Source: Halieaceae bacterium (GTDB taxonomy: Bacteria > Pseudomonadota > Gammaproteobacteria > Pseudomonadales > Halieaceae). Taken from it: 37,674 nt of DNA. Position 1 is the first letter of the stretch; each line of letters starts with the position of its first letter. The stretch covers positions 1 to 37,674 of the forward strand of contig JABHWT010000053.1 in NCBI GenBank assembly GCA_018657645.1, given 5' to 3'. Position numbers and translations under genes: made by a program. This document shows positions 25,429 through 32,898 of the stretch, piece after piece. Under the pieces are notes generated by a model. The model saw nothing but the letters and a program-made list of their open reading frames with translations, did not search any database and was not told where the DNA came from.

Positions 25429-25742
25429 TGACTGAATACATAATCTGTGAATTGGCGCGTAGCTTATAGCAAATCGAGGGAAAAAGGATGTGAATTGTTC
25501 ATTGGTTCTGTGATGTAACAGACGTCTTTGGGTGCAAACACGACACCGGAACGCATCTCGATAATCAGTATTTTCATAAAGGAGCCGCTTTCGGGGACCT
25601 GGCTATCCGGGGCGGTTATCCGAACGGGCGCCAGCTGGATAAGTCCGGTTGCCTGTGGGCCACTGCTTATAGTAAATTGTGGGAAAGGGCCGCGGTTCCA
25701 TTGTGCATCTTACCCTTAATAACAGCACGGGAAGTTTGAAAC
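25429..25742. other. divergent intergenic region, esterase / TonB operon
   Basis: 314 nt between two divergent genes, so it must hold promoters for both. I see a TATAGT hexamer at 25668-25673, an 8-bp palindrome AGACGTCT at 25520-25527, and GGGAAG about 7 nt before the DUF3450 start, but no convincing -35/-10 pair, terminator, repeat or small gene. Confidence 0.4.
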
Positions 25743-26525
25743 ATGCCAATTGCAACACGACAATGGGCTATTGGCCTGTTGGGGGGGCTTTGCTGGTCCT
25801 GTTTATCCGCCACTACTGCTTTCGCACAACCAGACACCAAGCCACTCAAAAAAGCGCTGGGTGTGCAGTCCGAAATTCAAGTGTACGATCGTTCCTCACA
25901 GCGCTCTATTGACGCGCTGCATGGTCAAATTAGCACCTTGTTGGACCAGTATAAGGAACTGCTTCAGGAGCGAGAGAGCCTGACTGTTTACAATGATCAG
26001 ATCGCGGTAATGGTGACGTCGCAAGAGGAGGAAATCACCTCTTTGCGGGATCAAATTGGCACGATTGACCAGACTTCTCGCGATATTGTCCCGCTCATTT
26101 TGCGAATGACAGAGGCGTTGGCCGCTTTTATCGATCTGGATGCCCCCTTCCTGCTTGCCGAGCGGAAACAGCGGCTAGCAGATGTTCGGACCAACATGGA
26201 TCGGGCGGATATTACCGTGTCGGAGAAGTACCGACAGTTAATGGAGGCCTATCAGGTTGAGGGAGACTACGGCCGCACCATAGAGGCCTATACCGATAAA
26301 CTGGACGATCGGACCGTGGACTTCCTGCGCATCGGGCGAATCAGCCTGATGTACAGAACCCTGGATGGCAAGGAGGTTGGACACTGGGATCGATCCCAGC
26401 GTTCCTGGCAGGTCCTGGAGGACGGGTATAAGAATGCGATTGATCGCGGCCTGAAAATTGCTCGAAAACAGGCCCCACCCGAGTTGCTGGAATTACCTAT
26501 TGATTCAGCGGAGGGGCAATTATGA
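25743..26525 (+). CDS. DUF3450 domain-containing protein of the TonB2-type operon
   Basis: 260 residues. The signal peptide (about 1-28) ends near TTAFA/QPDTK, so it is periplasmic. Residues 40-120 are coiled-coil (LYKELLQERESLTVYND and similar heptads), the rest a DUF3450 domain with RRIDFLRIGRIS-type sequence (here DRTVDFLRIGRISLMYR) and DGKEVGHWDRSQRSW. DUF3450 regularly heads operons with TtpC, ExbB, ExbD, TonB and a TPR protein in gammaproteobacteria; its exact role is unknown but it probably acts with the TtpC periplasmic domain. Its stop overlaps the TtpC start (ATGA). Confidence 0.9.
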   Translation: MPIATRQWAIGLLGGLCWSCLSATTAFAQPDTKPLKKALGVQSEIQVYDRSSQRSIDALHGQISTLLDQYKELLQERESLTVYNDQIAVMVTSQEEEITSLRDQIGTIDQTSRDIVPLILRMTEALAAFIDLDAPFLLAERKQRLADVRTNMDRADITVSEKYRQLMEAYQVEGDYGRTIEAYTDKLDDRTVDFLRIGRISLMYRTLDGKEVGHWDRSQRSWQVLEDGYKNAIDRGLKIARKQAPPELLELPIDSAEGQL

Positions 26526-27910
26526 TTATTTTTGCCCGAAAAGGATTTGGCGCGATGCTGGGTTCGTTGCTGCTGGTAGCCGTGTCTGGCGCAATGGCAC
26601 TGGAACCACCGGTGGAACCGCCACCGCCAGATTCACTGGGCCAGTTACTGGAGTTGTTGCAGCAGGAAAAAAGGCTCTCTCAAAAGGAAAACAAACAACG
26701 TCTTGCGGCGTTTCGCGCCCAGAAAGCAAACCAGCAAAAGATTCTGGATCAGGAGAAAGCGGCCCTTAATAAGGAGAAGAAACGCGGCGTCCAGCTAGAG
26801 CAGCGCTTTGATCAGAACGAGAAAAACCTGGAGCAGCTCACTGAAACCCTGCGCCAGCGAGTGGGCAACCTGGGCGAATTGTTTGGCGTGGTGCGTCAGG
26901 TGGCTGGTGATACGCAGGGTTTACTGGAGGTTTCGCCGACTGCGGCGCAACTACCCGATCGGGGGGCTGTATTGGCGAAGCTGGCGCAGAGCAAAGCGCT
27001 GCCGACGATAGCGGAACTGGAGGATCTGTGGCTGATCATGCACGGTGAGATGACTGCCAGCGCCGAGGTGCAGCGGTTTGATTCAGAGGTGGTTAATGCC
27101 CAGGGGCACGAGCAAACCCAATCGGTTACCCGTATCGGCTTGTTTGGTGCAATCAGTGAAGGCCAATACCTGCGCTACAGCGCCGGGACGGCCAAATTCC
27201 AGATACTACCGCGCCAACCAGAGTCAAGGGTATTATCGACGGCCGCAGCATTTGAAGCCGGTCAAAGCGGCTATCATCCCCTTGCCATTGATCCCACGCG
27301 GGGCGTCATTCTTACCCTGCTGATGCAGAGCCCCAATATATTTGAGCGCGTCGCTCAGGGTCGCGTCGTGGGGTATATTATTCTCTCGCTCGGAGCCGTG
27401 GGTTTGTTACTCGGTTTGACTCGTCTGTTGCAGCTAATGGTGCAGGGCCGCCGAATAGATCAACAGATCAATACCACGCAAGCTAATAGCAACAATCCAT
27501 TGGGACTGTTGATGATGGTGCGCGATGAGCATTCTGACGCCGATTACGATCGCCTGGAGCGCAAGCTGGATGAAGTGCTGGTGCAGGCAGCGGGAAAACT
27601 GGAGCAGGGAATTGCAATCATCAAATTGATTGCCACGGTAGCACCCCTACTGGGGTTATTGGGTACGGTTATCGGCATGATTGGCACGTTCCAGGCCATC
27701 ACCCTGTTTGGCACCGGCGACCCAAAGCTCATGGCGGGAGGGATTTCAGAGGCTTTGGTCACTACCATGTTGGGTCTTATTGTTGCGGTACCGCTGATCT
27801 TTCTGCACAGTCTGGTTCAGGCGCGCAGCAAGCGTCTGGTGCAATTGTTGGAGGAGCAAAGTGTTGGTTATATTGCTCGTCAAGTCGAAGTGCCCGCTGC
27901 GAATTCATAG
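26522..27910 (+). CDS. ttpC: MotA/TolQ/ExbB proton-channel family protein, long TtpC type
   Basis: 462 residues, about the length of Vibrio TtpC from the TonB2 system. An N-terminal hydrophobic leader (GAMLGSLLLVAVSGAMA) precedes a coiled coil rich in K/Q/E (residues 40-120) and a periplasmic domain. The first channel helix is near 282-305 (VVGYIILSLGAVGLLLGLTR). The C-terminal MotA/TolQ/ExbB domain has KLIATVAPLLGLLGTVIGMI and TTMLGLIVAVPLIFLHSLV. In TonB2 systems this protein works together with the short ExbB and ExbD to supply proton-motive energy to TonB. It is the second gene of the operon, 12 nt upstream of exbB. Confidence 0.9.
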   Translation: MIIFARKGFGAMLGSLLLVAVSGAMALEPPVEPPPPDSLGQLLELLQQEKRLSQKENKQRLAAFRAQKANQQKILDQEKAALNKEKKRGVQLEQRFDQNEKNLEQLTETLRQRVGNLGELFGVVRQVAGDTQGLLEVSPTAAQLPDRGAVLAKLAQSKALPTIAELEDLWLIMHGEMTASAEVQRFDSEVVNAQGHEQTQSVTRIGLFGAISEGQYLRYSAGTAKFQILPRQPESRVLSTAAAFEAGQSGYHPLAIDPTRGVILTLLMQSPNIFERVAQGRVVGYIILSLGAVGLLLGLTRLLQLMVQGRRIDQQINTTQANSNNPLGLLMMVRDEHSDADYDRLERKLDEVLVQAAGKLEQGIAIIKLIATVAPLLGLLGTVIGMIGTFQAITLFGTGDPKLMAGGISEALVTTMLGLIVAVPLIFLHSLVQARSKRLVQLLEEQSVGYIARQVEVPAANS

Positions 27911-27922
27911 GGGTTTGATCTG

Positions 27923-28447
27923 ATGATATTAGTGGATTATCTCAGAGACTTTTTTGCCGCCGGTGGCTCGGTACTGGTTCTTATTTTCTGTGTTACGGCG
28001 CTATTGTGGGTGTTGTTATTCGACCGCATTATGTATCTGAGCCGGGGCCACAAAGCGGAGCTACAGGCGGTGATGGACGACTGGTGTTCACTCCAATGGC
28101 ACAGTCATTGGCATAGCGATCACTACCGCCTTGCGGCGGTGTCTATAGCGAACCAGGCTTTGCAGCGAAATCTGCTTCTGATAAAAACACTGATTACTAT
28201 CTGCCCCTTGATGGGCTTGCTCGGTACAGTGAACGGTATGGTCCATGTATTTGATGTGCTGTCGGTAACCGGAACCAGTAACCCTCGCGCTATGGCCGAG
28301 GGTATCTCCAGAGCCACTATTCCCACCATGGCGGGCATGGTGGCGGCGCTGACAGGTTTATTGATGTTGCACTGGGTCCAGACTCGAGCCGCACGTCTGT
28401 CGCAACAGTTCAAGTACCAACTGGATCAGCGGGGAGCAACGACATGA
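27923..28447 (+). CDS. exbB: biopolymer transport protein ExbB (MotA/TolQ/ExbB family)
   Basis: 174 residues, the short TonB2-type ExbB. An N-terminal helix (GSVLVLIFCVTALLWVLLF) is followed by a cytoplasmic loop and the channel pair: LITICPLMGLLGTVNGMVHV and TIPTMAGMVAALTGLLMLHW. It makes the inner-membrane proton channel with ExbD that energises TonB. It overlaps exbD by 4 nt (ATGA at 28444-28447). Confidence 0.92.
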   Translation: MILVDYLRDFFAAGGSVLVLIFCVTALLWVLLFDRIMYLSRGHKAELQAVMDDWCSLQWHSHWHSDHYRLAAVSIANQALQRNLLLIKTLITICPLMGLLGTVNGMVHVFDVLSVTGTSNPRAMAEGISRATIPTMAGMVAALTGLLMLHWVQTRAARLSQQFKYQLDQRGATT

Positions 28448-28854
28448 GACGTCGACTGGCAGCCTCCAGCGGTGAGGAAAACACCGTAGACATGACACCC
28501 ATGCTGGATATTGTCTTTATCATGTTGATCTTCTTCATTGTTACCACCTCCTTTGTAAAAGAGGCCGGCATTGAAGTAAATCGGCCCAGTGCCGATTCTG
28601 CGGAGAAGGTAATCGGCGGCAATATTATGATCGCTATCGATCCACAGGATAATATCTGGGTTGATAAACGCCGGGTTGAACTGCGGGCTGTGCGCGCCAA
28701 TGTGGAGCGGCTGCATGCGGAGAACCCCGAGGGCGCGGTGATTATCCAGGCCGATGAGATGTCTCGCAGCGGTGTGATGGTGGAGGTTATGGACCAGGTT
28801 CGCCTGGGCGGGGTCACCAACATCTCAATCGCGGCTAAGCGGAATCAGGATTAA
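28444..28854 (+). CDS. exbD: biopolymer transport protein ExbD
   Basis: 136 residues. The single N-terminal membrane helix VDMTPMLDIVFIMLIFFIVT contains the proton-carrying Asp of the D-x-V-(F/L) motif (LDIVFI). It is followed by the periplasmic ExbD/TolR domain ending VMDQVRLGGVTNISIAAKR. It forms the stator with ExbB. Its stop TAA overlaps the tonB ATG by one base at 28854. Confidence 0.93.
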   Translation: MRRRLAASSGEENTVDMTPMLDIVFIMLIFFIVTTSFVKEAGIEVNRPSADSAEKVIGGNIMIAIDPQDNIWVDKRRVELRAVRANVERLHAENPEGAVIIQADEMSRSGVMVEVMDQVRLGGVTNISIAAKRNQD

Positions 28855-29471
28855 TGCGCAAGTTGCTGGCTGTCCTTGCGGGGGTCACTCTGGTGTGCGG
28901 CCTGTTCATCGCCATGGGGCAGGTGATTCGTCAGGATGGTCGCGCCCTTAACCGGACGGATAGCGGCAATACCATGGATTTTATTCGGGTTAAGCGCGAT
29001 CAGACTATCAATCAGAAAGACAGGAGAAAGCCGGAGCGCAAGCCCCCGCCCAAAGAACCCCCACCACCAAAGCTGGACGTGGCATTGGATCAGGAGCGAC
29101 CGACACCGGATTTACAACTGGACATTCCCAGTATGGATTTGCCGCGCGGGGCAACAGGCGGGCCGTTCCTGGGCGGCATGAGCAGTGGCAGCGGCCGTAG
29201 AAATAGTGGTGCAACCCCCAGAATTACCATCGAGCCGCAATACCCTCGCGATGCCGCCATGCGGGCGATCGAAGGTTGGGTTGAGGTGGAGTTCACGGTC
29301 ACTGAACAGGGCAAAGTGAAGGACGTTAAGATTGTGCGGGCAAAGCCGCGCAAGGTGTTTGATCGCGCTGCCAGGACGACAATTCTGAAATGGTCATTTC
29401 ACCCGAAAATGGTAGACGGGGTGGCGATGTCGAGCCGCGTGTCCACTGTTATTGAATTCAAGTTGGATTAG
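28854..29471 (+). CDS. tonB: energy transducer TonB
   Basis: 205 residues. The N-terminal membrane anchor is at about 3-22 (LLAVLAGVTLVCGLFIAMGQ). A proline/lysine-rich spacer is at 53-70 (ERKPPPKEPPPPKLD). The C-terminal TonB domain from about 122 has PQYPRDAAMRAIEGWVEVEF, VTEQGKVKDVKIVRAKP and WSFHPKMVDG. It passes proton-motive energy to outer-membrane receptors, most probably the receptor at 32899 in this window. It is 3 nt upstream of the TPR-peptidase gene. Confidence 0.93.
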   Translation: MRKLLAVLAGVTLVCGLFIAMGQVIRQDGRALNRTDSGNTMDFIRVKRDQTINQKDRRKPERKPPPKEPPPPKLDVALDQERPTPDLQLDIPSMDLPRGATGGPFLGGMSSGSGRRNSGATPRITIEPQYPRDAAMRAIEGWVEVEFTVTEQGKVKDVKIVRAKPRKVFDRAARTTILKWSFHPKMVDGVAMSSRVSTVIEFKLD

Positions 29472-29474
29472 GAA

Positions 29475-32400
29475 ATGACCAGGACACTGCTTGTTATCGG
29501 TTTGGGTTTAATGCTTTGCTTTGGACAATGCAATGCGCAGGCGGCACCCACCTTGTCGGAGCGTACGTTTAAACACCTGAGCAAGGCTCAGGGGTTGATG
29601 GGGGAGGACGAATTCGAGGAGGCGGAGGAGATTCTGTTGTCTCTGGATAAAGCCACTGCCGGCAGAGCTTACCCCAACGCCGTAGTACAACAGACTCTGG
29701 GCTATTTATATTCCATGAGCGGACGTTACGACAAGGCCAAAAGCAGCTTTGCCGCCGCCATTAACAGCGGCAAGTTGCCCATTGAGCCGACCCAGTCGCT
29801 GCGCGCGAACCTGGCCCGTCTGTACATAGCCGATGCAGAGACCCAACATGCACTGCCCTTGCTGGCCGCCTGGTTCACCGACCACGAAGGTGAGCCCAAT
29901 GCAGACATGCATGTATTATATGGCAGTGCTTTCGCCCAACTGAACCGCTACCCCGAGGCGATTACACAATTCGAGCGGGCCGTTAGCATAGCGCCGAAAC
30001 CCAAGGCAGATTGGTTCAGAATACTCGCAGCAATGTATGCAGATCAGAAAAACTACGCTAAAGCGGCCAAAAATCTCGAGGCCCTGGTGGTGCTGGAACC
30101 GGATAACAAGCAGTCCTGGAAACAACTGTCGGGAATGTATATGGCCGACCAGAAGGATACCCAGGCGCTGGATGTGTTAAGCACCGCCTTCCACAAGGGC
30201 ATGCTGACCACTGCCGATGAAATGGAAAATCTGTCCAAGTTTTACGCCTACAAGGAAGACCCCTTCGCCGCGGCCCAGACCCTGCGCGCTTCAATGGATA
30301 ATGGTTTTTCCAAACCGAGTTACAAACTGTACCGTCGGCTGGGAAATTTCTGGCTGCAGGCCAAGGAGAATAATAAGGCGATCGGTGCATTTCGGTCTGC
30401 CCTGGAGTTCAAACCAAATGATGTAGATGCACACCGCTATTTAGCCAGTATCTATCTGGAGAGCGAAGACTGGGCAGAACTTAAGGCCCTGCTGCAGCCC
30501 TATGCCCCCGAAGGCGATTCCGACAAGGGTCGCAGAGCGCTGATGCTGGGCATTGCCCACTTTCGCCTGGGTGATCCAGCCTCTGCGAAATCCTCGCTAA
30601 ATCGGGCACAGGATTATACAATCACTGCGCCGTCAGCTGGCCAGTGGTTGGCGTATATCGACGATATCTGCCCGGATTCAACGGACAATACGGCCGCAGC
30701 CGGCAGGAACAATGTAGGGGAATCATCTATGACAGGGCTCACAACGGGTCTGCGATCACTTTGCGGTGGCGCAATGCTGGCAGTGGCTAGCACAGCAGCA
30801 AGTGCTGCAGAACTCATCCCTCTCGAGCACTTTACAAAAAACTCGCAGATCCAGGATATCAAGATATCGCCCACGGGGGATCATCTGGCCACCACCGTAC
30901 CCCTGGGGAACCGCACTAATCTGGTTATTCTCGACCGGAAGTCAATGAAGCCCATTAATAGCTTCAAGTTCGGTCTCAACGAACATGTTTATAACTATTT
31001 CTGGGCCAATGATACGCGCCTGGTAATCAGAACAGCTTTTCGGTATGGCAGCTTGAGTGACTGGGATCTGGACACGGGCGACATATTCTCGGCAGATTTT
31101 GACGGTGGTAACGACCGCTTCATATACGGTCCGCGCGCCAAGGGCAAGGGTAAGTCACGCAAGAGTGCCGGTGTTCTGGACCCGTTGCCTGGCGACGATG
31201 AACACGTGCTGATCTCAACCCATACCTATGTCAGCCATCGCAATACCAAAGAGGTCAAGGCGATTGTCTACAAGCTCAACATTTATAACGGCCGGCTGAC
31301 CCGGCATGCGGTGAGCCCGGTCAAAAATGCGCATATGCTGGTTGACCCGAAAGGGCAAGTGAGGGTGGCTGTGGGCAGTGATGATGAGCTGTCGACGAAA
31401 GTCATGTACCGCGCATCGCACGACGAGGAATGGCGTGTAATCGACCAGTACGCCTACGGCAAGGGGGGCATGTTACCGCTGGAATTTTATGAAAACAGCA
31501 ACAAGTTCTTTGTGAAATCCAATCACGATCACACATTACCAGGCCTGTTTGAATTTGACCCAGACAGCGGCGAGAAGCGCCTGCTATATCGACACGAGTT
31601 GGTTGATTTTGAGCCCTTTATCAAATACGACGAGGCGACCAAGAAATCCAGCCTTGTGGGAACCTTTATCATGCCAGACCGCGCTTCCAAGGTGTATTTG
31701 GATTCCGAGCTTTCGGCTGTCGATATCGCCTTTGACAATTTGTTTCCCGATGACTATGTCAAGGTAACGGGCCGCTCTGCCGACAAGATGTTTTCCATAG
31801 TACGGGTAACCAGCGACCGCAACCCCGGCGAGTTCTACCTGTTTGACAAGCAAAAAAACAGTTTGACCTACCTTGCCAGCCGTAGGCCCTGGATCGATCC
31901 AGTTAAAATGGCGACCAAGAAACCCTTCAGTTTCAAGGCACGCGACGGCTTAACCCTGCACGGCTACCTGACTCTTCCTTCGGGTAAGAAAGCTGAGAAA
32001 CTACCGATGATAGTGCATCCCCACGGGGGGCCGCACGGGCCACGCGATGGTTGGTTTTTCAGTAATGATGTCCAACTGTTGGCCAGCCGGGGGTATGCGG
32101 TATTACAGGTTAATTTTCGCGGCTCCGGCGGCTACGGTCTGGATTTTGAAAACGCCGGCCACGGTGAATGGGGCGGTTTAATGCAGGACGATCTCACCGA
32201 TGCAACCCGCTGGGCTGTCGAGAACGGTATTGCCGCCGAGGATCGCATCTGCATTTACGGCGGTAGCTACGGTGGTTACGCCGCTTTAATGGGGGTTGTG
32301 AAGGAACCGGACCTTTATCAGTGCGCCATTGGTCATGTTGGCGTATACGATCTGGAATTTATGAAATCGACAGGCAACGTGGCTGAGCGAATGTTGGGTG

Positions 32401-32693
32401 GCAAGGTTTACATGGATAAGGTGATGGGAACAGACCCTGACAAGCTCAAGCGAACCTCTCCGGCCCATGGCGTCGATGCCATAAAGGCGGCGGTGATGAT
32501 CGTCCACGGTGGTCAGGATTTGCAGGCCCACTACAAGAATGCCTACATTCTGCGCGATGCCATGAAAAAAGCCGGTAAACCCTACGAATGGGCGTTCTAC
32601 CCGAAGGAGGGGCACGGATTTATGAATGAGGACAACAGGCTCGATTTCAGGCAGAAAATGCTGGCTTTTTTAGCCAAGCACATTGGCAATTGA
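29475..32693 (+). CDS. TPR protein fused in frame to an S9 (prolyl oligopeptidase-like) peptidase
   Basis: 1072 residues. Residues 1-25 are a signal peptide (ending CNAQA/APTL). About 30-400 are tetratricopeptide repeats, e.g. QTLGYLYSMSGRYDKAKSSF, FAQLNRYPEAITQFERAVSI and GAFRSALEFKPNDVDAHRYL. This half is the TPR protein that normally closes TonB2-type operons. After QWLAYIDDICPDSTDN no stop occurs; at residue 419 a Met opens a second complete signal peptide (LCGGAMLAVASTAASA), then a beta-propeller and an S9 catalytic domain with S931 (GGSYGG), D1015 (GGQDLQ) and H1047 (EGHGFM). AGGGGA at 30716-30721, 7 nt before ATG 30729, would allow separate translation of a 654-residue peptidase. Peptide cleavage in the periplasm is likely. 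Confidence 0.88.
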   Translation: MTRTLLVIGLGLMLCFGQCNAQAAPTLSERTFKHLSKAQGLMGEDEFEEAEEILLSLDKATAGRAYPNAVVQQTLGYLYSMSGRYDKAKSSFAAAINSGKLPIEPTQSLRANLARLYIADAETQHALPLLAAWFTDHEGEPNADMHVLYGSAFAQLNRYPEAITQFERAVSIAPKPKADWFRILAAMYADQKNYAKAAKNLEALVVLEPDNKQSWKQLSGMYMADQKDTQALDVLSTAFHKGMLTTADEMENLSKFYAYKEDPFAAAQTLRASMDNGFSKPSYKLYRRLGNFWLQAKENNKAIGAFRSALEFKPNDVDAHRYLASIYLESEDWAELKALLQPYAPEGDSDKGRRALMLGIAHFRLGDPASAKSSLNRAQDYTITAPSAGQWLAYIDDICPDSTDNTAAAGRNNVGESSMTGLTTGLRSLCGGAMLAVASTAASAAELIPLEHFTKNSQIQDIKISPTGDHLATTVPLGNRTNLVILDRKSMKPINSFKFGLNEHVYNYFWANDTRLVIRTAFRYGSLSDWDLDTGDIFSADFDGGNDRFIYGPRAKGKGKSRKSAGVLDPLPGDDEHVLISTHTYVSHRNTKEVKAIVYKLNIYNGRLTRHAVSPVKNAHMLVDPKGQVRVAVGSDDELSTKVMYRASHDEEWRVIDQYAYGKGGMLPLEFYENSNKFFVKSNHDHTLPGLFEFDPDSGEKRLLYRHELVDFEPFIKYDEATKKSSLVGTFIMPDRASKVYLDSELSAVDIAFDNLFPDDYVKVTGRSADKMFSIVRVTSDRNPGEFYLFDKQKNSLTYLASRRPWIDPVKMATKKPFSFKARDGLTLHGYLTLPSGKKAEKLPMIVHPHGGPHGPRDGWFFSNDVQLLASRGYAVLQVNFRGSGGYGLDFENAGHGEWGGLMQDDLTDATRWAVENGIAAEDRICIYGGSYGGYAALMGVVKEPDLYQCAIGHVGVYDLEFMKSTGNVAERMLGGKVYMDKVMGTDPDKLKRTSPAHGVDAIKAAVMIVHGGQDLQAHYKNAYILRDAMKKAGKPYEWAFYPKEGHGFMNEDNRLDFRQKMLAFLAKHIGN

Positions 32694-32779
32694 TCGAAAT
32701 AGCGGCAGCCCCACCGCAATAGCGAAAATTGTGTGGTGCTAAGAGTAAGCACAGCGACTGTGAAAATGTTACAGGTTGG

Positions 32780-32808
32780 TTGCTATTTTTCTGTGCCAGG
32801 GCTATAAA
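32780..32808 (+). promoter_or_regulatory. sigma70-type promoter of the TonB-dependent receptor gene
   Basis: TTGCTA (32780-32785) and TATAAA (32803-32808) are separated by exactly 17 nt, giving a leader of about 85 nt before the receptor ATG. GGAG lies just before the ATG. This suggests that the receptor can be expressed separately from the TonB operon. Confidence 0.55.
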
Positions 32809-32898
32809 AGCGCATCAACTTTGAATCGATAACAAGAAGAATCTGTCCGAACAGGTGTATGTACAATAAAACACGATAATTGCATTCTGGAGATCAAC

